Source of the DNA: Hymenobacter siberiensis
GTDB taxonomy: Bacteria > Bacteroidota > Bacteroidia > Cytophagales > Hymenobacteraceae
Assembly (NCBI RefSeq): GCF_018967865.2
Contig: NZ_JAHLZY020000001.1
Location: 3,038,001-3,102,000, forward strand
DNA length: 64,000 bases
Direction: 5' to 3'
Shown: positions 9,480 through 17,465 of the stretch, in pieces
Layout: each line of letters starts with the position of its first letter
Position numbering within the stretch: the first letter of the stretch is position 1
Translations under genes and position numbers: made by a program
The notes under the pieces: generated by a model
What the model saw: the letters and a program-made list of their open reading frames with translations, nothing else
Database searches by the model: none
What the model was told of the DNA's origin: nothing

Positions 9480-11390
9480 ATGATTTCCATTTCCGACCTC
9501 GACTTCCACTTTGGCTCCCGTGCGCTGTACGATAACGCCAGCCTGCACATTAAGCCCAAGGACAAAATTGGCCTTATCGGCCTCAATGGCACCGGCAAAT
9601 CGACGCTACTGCGCCTGTTGGTGGGCGAGTACAAGGCCGATGGCGGCTCGATTTCGATGGCCAAGGACGTGAGCCTGGGCTTCCTGAACCAGGACCTGCT
9701 GAGCTACGACACGCACGAAAGCATTCTGCACGTAGCCATGCAGGCTTTTGCCGAAGCCCTGGAGCTGCAGCAGAAAATCGACGACATTCTGGTGCTGTTC
9801 GAAACCGATTATTCCGACGACCTCATCGATAAGCTCGCCACCATGCAGGAGCGGTTTGAGGCGCTGGGCGGCTACACCATGCAGGCCCGCGCTGAGGAAA
9901 TTCTCGAAGGCCTAGGCTTCACGACCGAGGAGCTGACCAAGCCGCTCAAATCCTTTTCGGGCGGCTGGCGCATGCGCGTGATGCTAGCCAAAATCCTGCT
10001 CCAGCAGCCCTCGCTGCTGCTGCTCGACGAACCCACCAACCACTTGGACCTGCCCTCCATTAAGTGGATTGAGAACTACCTGGCCGACTACGAGGGCGCC
10101 GTCATCATCGTGAGCCACGACCGGGCCTTTCTCGACCGCACCACCAACACCACGGTGGAGGTGATTAGCGGCAAGCTGGTGCCCTACGCCGGCAACTACA
10201 GCTACTACCTCGAAGAAAAGGTGGAGCGCAACCTCATTCAGAAGGGCGCCTTTGATAACCAGCAGGCCCAGATTCGGCAGGCTGAGAAGTTCATTGAGCG
10301 CTTTAAGGCCAAGGCCAGCAAGGCCAAGCAGGCCCAGAGCCGCGTGAAGGCCCTCGACAAGCTGGAGCGCATTGAGGACGTGGCCCAGGACGCCGCCAAA
10401 ATCAACATGAAGTTCACCTTCAAGGTGGAGCCCGGCCGGCACATTCTGCGCATGGAGCACGTGACGAAGAAGTACGACCAGAAGCTGATTTTCCGCGACA
10501 CGAATGTGCACATCGAGCGGGGCGACAAAATCGCGCTGATTGGCGCCAACGGCAAGGGCAAATCGACGCTTATGCGCCTCGTGGCCGGCACCGAAGCGCC
10601 CACCAACGGCAAGCACCAGCTGGGCCACAACGTGATTATGTCGTTCTACGCCCAGCACCAGCTGGAGTCGCTGACGCTCGACAACGAAATTTTGCAGGAG
10701 ATGAGCGAGGCCGGCTCGAAGCGCAACGACATGGAGTTGCGCTCGGTACTGGGCTCGTTCCTATTCACGGGCGAGGAGGTTTTCAAGAAAATCAAAGTCC
10801 TCAGCGGTGGCGAGAAAAGCCGCGTGGCCCTGGCCAAAACCCTGATTTCAGAAGCCAACTTCCTGCTGCTTGATGAACCGACCAACCACCTGGATATGGT
10901 GTCGGTAAACATCCTGATTCAGGCCCTGGAGCAGTACCAGGGCACGTTCATCGTGATTAGTCACGACCGGTTCTTCGTGGAGAACGTGGCTACTAAAATC
11001 TGGTACATCGAGGATTTCCAGCTGAAAGAGTACCCCGGCACCTACGCCGAGTACGAAACCTGGCAGGAAGACCGCGAGAAGGCCGCCAAGAAAGCCGGCC
11101 TGCCCAGCCCCTCGGCCCCCAAGCCGCAGCATAAGGAGGACAAAAAATCCGAGTCTGCTCCCGCTAAAACGTCCTCGCCCGACCAGAAAAAGGCGCTGAA
11201 AGAACTGGCCGAAGTAGAAGCCAAAATCGATACGCTGGAAAAAGAACTAGCCGGCTACGAAAAGCAGCTCGCCGACCCGAAAATCTACGAAAACTCATCG
11301 CAGCTGAAAGACGCGACAATGAAATTCGAGCAGGTGAAAAAGGAGCTGGCCCAGTTGAATGACCGGTGGGAAATGCTGGCGGAAGTATAG
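9480..11390 (+). CDS. ABC-F family ATPase (Uup/EttA-like ribosome factor)
   Basis: Cytosolic protein of 636 residues with two ABC domains and no membrane segments. Domain 1: Walker A GLNGTGKST (about 34), signature SFSGGWRMR (about 158), Walker B LLLLDEPTNHLD (about 179). Domain 2: GANGKGKST, LSGGEKSR, LLLDEPTNHLD. The two are joined by a charged P-site-tRNA-interaction linker (about 240-310, rich in K/A/E). A C-terminal coiled coil (about 555-635, Glu/Lys-rich) resembles that of Uup. ABC-F proteins act on the ribosome in translation or antibiotic protection; the exact subtype is not fixed by this sequence alone. Confidence 0.92.
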   Translation: MISISDLDFHFGSRALYDNASLHIKPKDKIGLIGLNGTGKSTLLRLLVGEYKADGGSISMAKDVSLGFLNQDLLSYDTHESILHVAMQAFAEALELQQKIDDILVLFETDYSDDLIDKLATMQERFEALGGYTMQARAEEILEGLGFTTEELTKPLKSFSGGWRMRVMLAKILLQQPSLLLLDEPTNHLDLPSIKWIENYLADYEGAVIIVSHDRAFLDRTTNTTVEVISGKLVPYAGNYSYYLEEKVERNLIQKGAFDNQQAQIRQAEKFIERFKAKASKAKQAQSRVKALDKLERIEDVAQDAAKINMKFTFKVEPGRHILRMEHVTKKYDQKLIFRDTNVHIERGDKIALIGANGKGKSTLMRLVAGTEAPTNGKHQLGHNVIMSFYAQHQLESLTLDNEILQEMSEAGSKRNDMELRSVLGSFLFTGEEVFKKIKVLSGGEKSRVALAKTLISEANFLLLDEPTNHLDMVSVNILIQALEQYQGTFIVISHDRFFVENVATKIWYIEDFQLKEYPGTYAEYETWQEDREKAAKKAGLPSPSAPKPQHKEDKKSESAPAKTSSPDQKKALKELAEVEAKIDTLEKELAGYEKQLADPKIYENSSQLKDATMKFEQVKKELAQLNDRWEMLAEV

Positions 11391-11410
11391 TCGCATAGCC
11401 GCTTAAAAAT

Positions 11411-11452
11411 AAAAGCCTCTCCAGAAGCAATTGCTTCAGGAGAGGCTTTTTT
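11411..11452 (+). terminator. Rho-independent terminator after the ABC-F gene
   Basis: AAAAGCCTCTCC pairs with GGAGAGGCTTTT, with an inner GAAGCAATTGCTTC stem and a T-run, 20 bases after the ABC-F stop. It marks the left border of the AT-rich cassette-like block. Confidence 0.88.
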
Positions 11453-11455
11453 AAT

Positions 11456-11625
11456 GGCAACGACGACGGTTTCGGGCTTGGCGAAGGTGGCGATTTTCAC
11501 CACAAATGTTGATGCGGAGAACCAAACTTTGATTAACCACAAATGTGTCTGCGGAGCACTGAACCGCCACTTTTGCCAAACCAGTGTTATCGGGTCGGCC
11601 TTCTTGTCTGCTGTATGTTTTACGC
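11456..11625 (-). repeat. attC-like palindromic site A
   Basis: Imperfect palindrome at the 3' end of the minus-strand CIA30 gene. Inner arms TTGGCGAAGGTGGCG (11478-11492) and CGCCACTTTTGCCAA (11566-11580) pair with two mismatches. Outer elements on the minus strand run from ATAAC to CGTTGCC, giving the AAC...GTT ends expected of a folded integron cassette site. The centre holds a near-direct repeat (CCACAAATGT-GCGGAG twice). The exact consensus ends of attC are only partly met. Confidence 0.5.
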
Positions 11626-11656
11626 TCGTCCAAAATAGTCGCTGGTAACTTTGAAT

Positions 11657-12193
11657 TTACTCCAAGCCTATCCAATCAATCAATAATTTGAAGTCTTCGT
11701 CTTGCTTGTTGGCAATCAAAAAACTCAATTGTTCGATGCTTGCAAAATTAAAATTCGGGATGTTCATTTTGCGCCCTCGATACTGCGGGTAAAATTCCCT
11801 GATTTCTAACTTAATGTTTTCCCATTCTCCTGAAGTGCTAAATTGGTGCACATAAGACTCAGACTGCGAAATACTGCCCTTCAAACGAAACTCATAATTC
11901 TTACCATCGCCTTTTACCCGCAAAACAACAAATGTCTTTTCTTCTGCTAGTTTGATTGTTGTGTTCAGTTGAGTCGAGGCAAATCCTCCGTTGTTCGCCA
12001 ATGAAACGTGACCTGAAAATTGTCCATGTCCTGCATCGGTAAGCACAAATGAACTCTTTGATATACCACCCATCACACCATCGTTGACAATACGCCATTC
12101 CTTGATGTTCGATTGAGTTGAAAAATTATAAATATGTTTCATATTTGAATTAGCGGATAAGCCGAGTACGAGTAAAATTATTAAGTATTTCAT
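11657..12193 (-). CDS. CIA30-family (complex I intermediate-associated protein 30-like) secreted protein
   Basis: 178 residues with a short N-terminal signal (KYLIILLVLGLSANS) and then a single galactose-binding-like CIA30 domain: EWRIVNDGVMGGISKSSF (about 36-53) and the FSGHVSLANNGGFAS block are the family signature. Bacterial members are of unknown function, although eukaryotic CIA30 helps complex I assembly. The gene is clearly AT-richer than the genome around it and is the first of three minus-strand genes in a cassette-like array. The start at 12193 is chosen over the ATG at 12214 because it begins the signal peptide. Confidence 0.82.
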   Translation of the reverse strand: MKYLIILLVLGLSANSNMKHIYNFSTQSNIKEWRIVNDGVMGGISKSSFVLTDAGHGQFSGHVSLANNGGFASTQLNTTIKLAEEKTFVVLRVKGDGKNYEFRLKGSISQSESYVHQFSTSGEWENIKLEIREFYPQYRGRKMNIPNFNFASIEQLSFLIANKQDEDFKLLIDWIGLE

Positions 12194-12339
12194 TTTTTTA
12201 TTTTTTGAAACCACTAACAGAATTCAACGAGTCTATTACAAAGCTAGTTGGTCGTATTATCTGGTCACTCAGTATTTCCATAGCATTTTCATCATCTCTT
12301 TTTCCCGTTTCTTTTCCTGTCTCGTTTTTAGGCTGCCCG

Positions 12340-12540
12340 ACGACGAACAGGTATTGCTGCAGGTGGGGAATTCATTGAACGTCCAGCCCGGAACCGCTGC
12401 CCAATTGAAAATATAAAGTTGAAGTTAACAACAAAAAGCCAAATAGATATTCGTCTGCCCGAACTAAAGTACAGCGATGCAAACAGCCGAAGTTTCAACG
12501 TCCAGCCCCACTTGCAGCAATACCAATGTTATGTGCATAC
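12340..12540 (-). repeat. attC-like palindromic site B (fills most of a 356-base gap)
   Basis: Arms AACAGGTATTGCTGCAGGTGGGG (12346-12368, shown split here as two halves of one arm) and its partner near 12506-12524 (CCCCACTTGCAGCAATACC) pair almost perfectly. A TT-AACGTCCAGCCC motif occurs beside each arm. Read on the minus strand the site begins CACATAAC and ends with GTTCG, again AAC...GTT. It lies just 3' of the 190-codon minus-strand gene. The remaining bases 12194-12339 hold nothing I recognise. Confidence 0.5.
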
Positions 12541-12549
12541 CCTTGTCTG

Positions 12550-13122
12550 TCACCACATTTTCCACCAAGGCTTTTTCACTGTTTCGTATCTATTGTAACT
12601 TCCGCCAGTCAAAATTTTGTTGTCAATGTCATACGAAAAGTGAACCAATTCATCTGCTTCAGTCATTGGGTCGTATGAAAGTCCGGAAACAATATTGTTT
12701 TCAAGTTTTAAGTCTTTTAGTCCGTCCCAAGAAATTCGAGTTGTGTCCCAATGACTGCCATCGGTTTCAATAATTGTCAAGTCGGTTTGGTCTTGTAAAA
12801 TAAGTCGCCCGTCTTGTGTGTTCAAAACTGAAACATATCCAACACCAAAAACGGAAACAGGTTTCGTATCGTCTGGGTTCATAACATAACAAGTCCCATA
12901 AGCAATTACCAATAGGTTTGTTGTATCTTTTAATTCATAAATTCCTTTTAAGTCTGTCCAACCTGGTTGGAAATTAGCAACCCATTCTGAACCGTCTGTT
13001 TTGAAAAAACGAACAGCGAAACCTTCTGAATAAAAGGGTTCGCCACTTTCAGTGACTGGAATATACATTGGTCCGTAGGTCGGCAATGCTTCTAAAATTT
13101 CATATCGTTTTATGTCTGTCAA
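12550..13122 (-). CDS. Hypothetical protein of the cassette-like array
   Basis: 190 residues with no signal peptide or membrane segment. It looks like a cytosolic beta-rich protein with repeated blade-like strands (GVGYVSVLNTQDGRLILQD, then TIIETDGSHWDTTRISWDG), and it ends in a Trp-rich tail KKPWWKMW. I do not recognise a family. The AT-rich composition, single-gene spacing and flanking palindromes match its two neighbours, and it could be a mobile cassette gene. No partner toxin or antitoxin is visible. Confidence 0.65.
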   Translation of the reverse strand: MTDIKRYEILEALPTYGPMYIPVTESGEPFYSEGFAVRFFKTDGSEWVANFQPGWTDLKGIYELKDTTNLLVIAYGTCYVMNPDDTKPVSVFGVGYVSVLNTQDGRLILQDQTDLTIIETDGSHWDTTRISWDGLKDLKLENNIVSGLSYDPMTEADELVHFSYDIDNKILTGGSYNRYETVKKPWWKMW

Positions 13123-13147
13123 TATTGTCGAACGTGAAGTCTGTTAG

Positions 13148-13288
13148 GGTTGCCTATAACGTTTTGGCGCTTGGCGAAGAAGCGGATTTCGAAGCACTAA
13201 ACTGTCTGCCAGCACTGAACTTGATACGAAGCACAAAGCTTCATTTAAGCACTGAACCCGCTTTTTTGCCAAACGCCTGTTAGTGGCT
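13148..13288 (-). repeat. attC-like palindromic site C
   Basis: Best example of the series. Outer ends GCCTATAAC (13152-13160) and GTTAGTGGC (13279-13287) are complementary at GCC..TAAC/GTTA..GGC. Inner arms TTGGCGAAGAAGCGG (13171-13185) and CCGCTTTTTTGCCAA (13258-13272) pair with two mismatches. Total length of 141 bases and a variable AT-rich centre are within the attC range. It lies 11 bases after the stop of the 203-codon gene, on that gene's 3' side. Confidence 0.55.
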
Positions 13289-13298
13289 GGGCTTCTTT

Positions 13299-13910
13299 TC
13301 ATTGTCTGTTTGATATATTGTCGTGAACCCATTTTGCTTCTTCTTCTGGTGTAACTTTGTCCAACGTGCTACTTATTCTACTAAATGTTGCGTGAGGAAA
13401 GTCGTAAGGTTTGCTGTTGTCAAAATATGGTCCAACTATACCTAAAAACCATCCGTCTTTTGCAGACCAATGTGGCTCGTTCACTCGACATTTGAAAACT
13501 TCATAGTGAACAAAGTTGTTTTGTCCGTCAAAGTCAAAAGTTACACGTTTAATATGTTCAATTTCGTCAGGACAAGCATCAAGTTCAGTCGGAAACTCTA
13601 ACCAATTTGCAAGATTACTTTCAGCACCTGAAATTAAATTATTGAATTCCTTCGGAAAAAGATTTGTCTTGTCGTGGTCAGCTAAAAGTTGAAATGCTGT
13701 TTGTCTGGTCAATATGTTTTTTGCAAAAGGCAGAACGTCATTTTCAGTAATTTCTTGTCCACTTTCGAGTTTGTCGTAGAGCTCTTTTAATCTGTCAAAG
13801 CGTTCTGCATTAAGTTTGTTATTTTGTCGTTTAACAGTAATAAATCGGTAAACAGCAAAAATTACTATTGCTAAAACTATCAGTCCAATTATTGTAAAAA
13901 CTATTTTCAT
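13299..13910 (-). CDS. Hypothetical membrane-anchored protein of the cassette-like array
   Basis: 203 residues. One N-terminal transmembrane helix (IVFTIIGLIVLAIVIFAVYRF) is followed by a Lys/Glu-rich coiled segment (about 28-60) and a soluble domain with Trp and aromatic motifs (VNEPHWSAKDGWFLGIVGPY). The C-terminal domain probably faces the cytosol or periplasm depending on topology. Not assigned to a family. AT-rich and isolated between two palindromic sites, as are the other two genes of the array. Confidence 0.68.
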   Translation of the reverse strand: MKIVFTIIGLIVLAIVIFAVYRFITVKRQNNKLNAERFDRLKELYDKLESGQEITENDVLPFAKNILTRQTAFQLLADHDKTNLFPKEFNNLISGAESNLANWLEFPTELDACPDEIEHIKRVTFDFDGQNNFVHYEVFKCRVNEPHWSAKDGWFLGIVGPYFDNSKPYDFPHATFSRISSTLDKVTPEEEAKWVHDNISNRQ

Positions 13911-13960
13911 TCTTCTTTTATTTTGAATTTGTCTGTCCGTGTGTTGCGTCTGTCAGCCTT

Positions 13961-14090
13961 GCCACTAACATTTGGATTGCCGCAACTCGCAGCTATTGCA
14001 AGTTGCGGCAATCCGTCCTTAGTACGCAAGTGAGTTGCGGGATACCGGCTAGATGAGCTGGCTTGCCGCAACTCGCCGGTTACAGACCCC
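13961..14090 (-). repeat. attC-like or terminal site D
   Basis: GCCACTAAC at 13961-13969 repeats the outer end of site C. It is followed by a perfect 14-bp stem, GGATTGCCGCAACT (13974-13987) with AGTTGCGGCAATCC (14001-14014). A further GCCGCAACTCGC copy lies near 14063. This is the upstream border of the array and would hold either an attC of a lost cassette or an attI-like site. The rest of 13911-14222 has no gene. Confidence 0.45.
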
Positions 14091-14222
14091 GGCTATCGAG
14101 CCAGGAAGCTGGTAAGGCTCGTTGAGCAACATGGGAATATATTTCGGTGGTTTTAAAGCTGACATATATGGCCAAGCAGGTCCGGCATGATGTGCGTGTC
14201 GGCTACCTCCCCGCCAGCGCCG

Positions 14223-14858
14223 CTAAGCCGCTTCGTCTTCCAGAAAAGCCACCTGGCCCGTGGCAATGTCGTGCATGCCGCCCACAATGCCGACCTGGCC
14301 CGCTTCAATCATCTCTTTCAGTATCGGGCTGCGCTCCAGGATGGCCTGTACCGTGCGTTTCACGTTTATCAGGGATACTTTTTCCACGAAGGCCGGATTG
14401 CCGGAAGTGCGGTCTTCGGTTTCGGTTTTCTCGTTGAATACGGCCGGCTGAATTTTATTGAGCAGGGCCGTCAGGTTGCCCATTTCCACGTGGTCGCAGG
14501 CACCCTTCACGGCACCGCATTTGGTGTGGCCCAGCACCACAATTATTTTCGAGCCGGCCACCTTGCAGGCAAATTCCATGCTGCCCAGAATGTCTTCGTT
14601 GATGATGTTACCGGCCACGCGCACGCTGAACACATCGCCCAGGCCCTGGTCAAAAATCAGCTCGGCCGACGTCCGACTGTCGATGCAGCTCAGGATAACG
14701 GCGAATGGGAATTGGCCGTCGGCGGTATAGCCGGCCTGCTCCAGTAGGTTACGGTTGGCTTTCAGGTTGTTGACGAATCGGCTATTGCCTTCTTTTAAAA
14801 TCTGCAGCGACGTTTTGGGCGTGAGGCTGGCTTGGGTTTCCTGGGTGTGTACGCGCAT
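14223..14858 (-). CDS. Beta-class carbonic anhydrase
   Basis: Zinc enzyme of 211 residues that interconverts CO2 and bicarbonate. The zinc ligand and catalytic dyad motif ILSCIDSRTSAELIFD (about 54-69) and the second ligand pair in VVLGHTKCGAVKGA (about 109-122) are intact. VRVAGNIINEDILGSMEFA between them is typical of the family. An open frame extends upstream to 15107, but the ATG at 14858 gives the normal length. The plus-strand T9SS plug gene starts 160 bases away, so the two share a divergent promoter region. Confidence 0.93.
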   Translation of the reverse strand: MRVHTQETQASLTPKTSLQILKEGNSRFVNNLKANRNLLEQAGYTADGQFPFAVILSCIDSRTSAELIFDQGLGDVFSVRVAGNIINEDILGSMEFACKVAGSKIIVVLGHTKCGAVKGACDHVEMGNLTALLNKIQPAVFNEKTETEDRTSGNPAFVEKVSLINVKRTVQAILERSPILKEMIEAGQVGIVGGMHDIATGQVAFLEDEAA

Positions 14859-15006
14859 GGGGCGGGGGAATTGGAATGGGAAAAAGAACATGTGAACGAC
14901 GGCTGCGTGCGGCCGGCAATACCGGCTGGGCACCAGGGCCGCCCTATTGGTAACGTAAAATAACGCTGCGCAGTCGTTGCGCCCGGCATTGGCGGGCAGG
15001 CAACCG

Positions 15007-15014
15007 TACTTTCG
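15007..15014 (+). promoter_or_regulatory. Bacteroidota -7 promoter box (TACTTTCG)
   Basis: One mismatch to TAnnTTTG, only 5 bases before the ATG of the T9SS plug gene. It implies a very short leader, or that translation starts a little further downstream. Confidence 0.4.
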
Positions 15015-15018
15015 TGCC

Positions 15019-16350
15019 ATGCGCTTTCTTCCCCTTGCCTCTCTCCTGCTGCTGGCCGCCGCCTGCGTGCCGCTGGGCACCCCCATCACCAGCACCGCGC
15101 CCGGCACCCAGCGCCCGCCCGAATACTACGCCGATAAAACCCTGCGCTACCAGGACTACACCTACGCGCCCGACGTGCGCAGCGTGCAGTGCTACGTGAA
15201 TACGGGCCGGCCCAACGAGGTATTGCAGCCGCCGGTGGTGCCGCTGGGCCAGAGCCCGAGCATCGTGCTGGAGTTTGACGTGTTAGGCCCGCAAAGCCAG
15301 CGCTTCACCGCCAAGCTCATTCACTGCGATGTGGACTGGCAGCCGTCGGTGCTCACGGACATGCAGTTTCTGAGCGAAATCAACGAGTTTCTCATCACCG
15401 ATTACCGGGTGGGCACGGGTACCAAGGTGCCGTATTTCCACTACCGGCTGCGCGCCCCGCAGGTGAAGCTGAGCGGCAACTACCTGCTGGTGGTACAAAG
15501 CGCGGGTAGCGTACCGGTGGTATCGCGCCGGCTGCTGGTGTATGAGAACCAGGTGAGTGTGGGCCTGGCCCCGGGCATCGTCATCGGCGGGCAGGAGCGG
15601 TTCACCATGCAGCAGCTCGATTTCAGTATTGGCTACGGCACCGTGGACTTGGTGAACCCCGCCGTGGAAGTGAAGGTGGTGCTGCGCCAGAACTTCCGCT
15701 GGGACAACGCCAAGTACAACCTGCGCCCCACATTCGTGCGCGACGCCGAGCGCCGCCTCGACTACCAGTATTTCAACTTCGAGAATGCTTTTCCCGGCCT
15801 CAGCGAGTACCGGTATTTCGATACCCGCTCCATCCAGACGGTGGGCATTGGCGTGCTGCACGTAGACCCGCGCGCCATGCCCGCGACCACGGTGCAGCTG
15901 CAGCCCGAAGTATCGCGCAGCCAGACGGCCTACAACCAGTACGTGGATTCCAACGGCCAGCGCGTGTTCGAGAGCCGCGAATACGGTAACGGCGCCACCA
16001 ACGCCGACTACGCCGACGTGCAGTTTCAGCTAAAAGCCCCGCAGCCCGCGCCCGGCCCGGTCTACGTGTTTGGTGCCCTCACCGACTGGCAGCTGAAGGA
16101 CGAGTTCAAGCTGAAATACGACGAAGCGCAGCAGCTCTACACCGGCCACGCCCTGCTTAAGCAAGGCTACTACAACTACGATTTTGCCGTGGCCGGGGCC
16201 GCCGGCAAGGCCCCCAACGAAGTGTACTTCGAAGGCACGCACTACGAAACCGAAAACCAGTACGACCTGCTGGTGTACTACCGCCCGCCCGGCACCCGCG
16301 CCGACCTGCTTATCGGCTACAAAGCCGTGGATATGAACAGCCGGCAGTAG
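15019..16350 (+). CDS. Type IX secretion system plug protein (DUF5103)
   Basis: Predicted lipoprotein of 443 residues: signal LPLASLLLLAAAC with a lipobox Cys (about 16), then the DUF5103 region (RSVQCYVNTGRPNEVLQPPV, LIHCDVDWQPS, NEFLITDYRVGTGTKVPYFHY) and a C-terminal half with an early-set Ig-like fold (VYVFGALTDWQLKDEFKLKY). In the T9SS this protein sits at the periplasmic side of the SprA translocon and plugs it. The ATG at 15019 starts the signal peptide. Secretion-substrate genes are not nearby. Confidence 0.88.
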   Translation: MRFLPLASLLLLAAACVPLGTPITSTAPGTQRPPEYYADKTLRYQDYTYAPDVRSVQCYVNTGRPNEVLQPPVVPLGQSPSIVLEFDVLGPQSQRFTAKLIHCDVDWQPSVLTDMQFLSEINEFLITDYRVGTGTKVPYFHYRLRAPQVKLSGNYLLVVQSAGSVPVVSRRLLVYENQVSVGLAPGIVIGGQERFTMQQLDFSIGYGTVDLVNPAVEVKVVLRQNFRWDNAKYNLRPTFVRDAERRLDYQYFNFENAFPGLSEYRYFDTRSIQTVGIGVLHVDPRAMPATTVQLQPEVSRSQTAYNQYVDSNGQRVFESREYGNGATNADYADVQFQLKAPQPAPGPVYVFGALTDWQLKDEFKLKYDEAQQLYTGHALLKQGYYNYDFAVAGAAGKAPNEVYFEGTHYETENQYDLLVYYRPPGTRADLLIGYKAVDMNSRQ

Positions 16351-16367
16351 CCCGCCGGCCCGGCAAG

Positions 16368-17201
16368 CTACTTACCGCTACTGAGCTGCACGCTGGTTTT
16401 CAAGGAGATGCTTTCAATGCCGTAGCTGCCACGCATGCCGCCACCCCGCATGCCACCGCCAGGCATACCGCCGCGCATGCCCATGCCGCCCTGGCCGCTG
16501 TTCATCACGCTGCCGCCGGGGCTGCCCACGGGCGGGTTCCACTTGTTGCCAGCGATGGTGATGCCTACCACGGCGGGCCGGCCGCCGGCCAGCGCGGGCA
16601 GTTTGCGGTAAAGCAGGCGCATCGGCACGGCCAGCTCATAAATCAGGTCTTCCTGCGCATCCACGCCAAGGGCGGCTTTCACGCCGAGCTGCGACTGGGC
16701 ATCGGTGAGGGTGGGCTCCTTGCTGCCTTTGTAGTTGAGGAGCTCCATCTCACGCATATTGCCGATTACCCGCGTCATGCGCTCATGCCGGGCCGCCCGG
16801 CGTTCGGCAGGCGAGCCGAGCTCGGACTGCTGGTCGCCGCCTTCGGGCTCGCCACGCCCAGCCAGAGGCCCGCCTATCGGAAACCGCACCCCAAACTGGT
16901 GCTGGTTGCGGCCCGTGGTATCGAGCCAGACCGTGAGGCCCAGCCGCACAATTTTAGCCTGGGTGGCCGGGTCGGCGGCTTTGATGCGCAGGTACACCGC
17001 GCGGCCATCGTTCAGCACCTGGTATTGCAGCTTGCTGGTGGGGTCGTAGTGCAGGGAGTCGGTCCACTCCGTGGCCCGCCCATCCACCACCGGTGGCGCG
17101 GGAGCGAAACGGCTGGCGCTGCTGGCCGTGGGCTGGCGGCTACACGCCAGGAACAAAAAAGCTGCGGGCAGCCACACGGGCCACGAACGGGGAATAATCA
17201 T
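16368..17201 (-). CDS. Lipoprotein with CBM9-like domain and Gly/Met-rich tail
   Basis: 277 residues. Lipoprotein signal PVWLPAAFLFLACSRQ (Cys about 20), then a domain beginning APPVVDGRATEWTDSLHYDP that resembles the start of carbohydrate-binding-module-9-like domains, and a C-terminal low-complexity stretch rich in Gly, Met and Arg (GGMGMRGGMPGGGMRGGGM). Function unknown; the tail may bind a surface or another protein. The start at 17201 is preferred to 17240 because it precedes the signal. Convergent with the T9SS plug gene. Confidence 0.7.
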   Translation of the reverse strand: MIIPRSWPVWLPAAFLFLACSRQPTASSASRFAPAPPVVDGRATEWTDSLHYDPTSKLQYQVLNDGRAVYLRIKAADPATQAKIVRLGLTVWLDTTGRNQHQFGVRFPIGGPLAGRGEPEGGDQQSELGSPAERRAARHERMTRVIGNMREMELLNYKGSKEPTLTDAQSQLGVKAALGVDAQEDLIYELAVPMRLLYRKLPALAGGRPAVVGITIAGNKWNPPVGSPGGSVMNSGQGGMGMRGGMPGGGMRGGGMRGSYGIESISLKTSVQLSSGK

Positions 17202-17465
17202 CCTAAAATTTGAAATACAACCAGGTAAAATCAGCCGCAATGTTCCCGGTTATCGGGTGTGTTTTGAGTGAATATGACTGGTTTGGCCACAAACTGGCAG
17301 GGAAATGGCATAACCCCGGTGGAGCCTGCCCCGGCCGGCCCCATCGCAAAGCTAACCGCCCACCCCACCGGGTCCAACCCTAGCGCGGCGTAACCGCATT
17401 TGCCCCGCCGCCGTTGCAGGCCCATCCGCTGTTCTTCACCGGTAAATTCCGCTTTATTTATTCCC

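Noticed and set aside
11456..14090. Toxin-antitoxin or phage island reading of the AT-rich block
   Set aside because: No recognisable toxin, antitoxin, integrase or phage gene; the repeating gene-then-palindrome order fits cassettes better.
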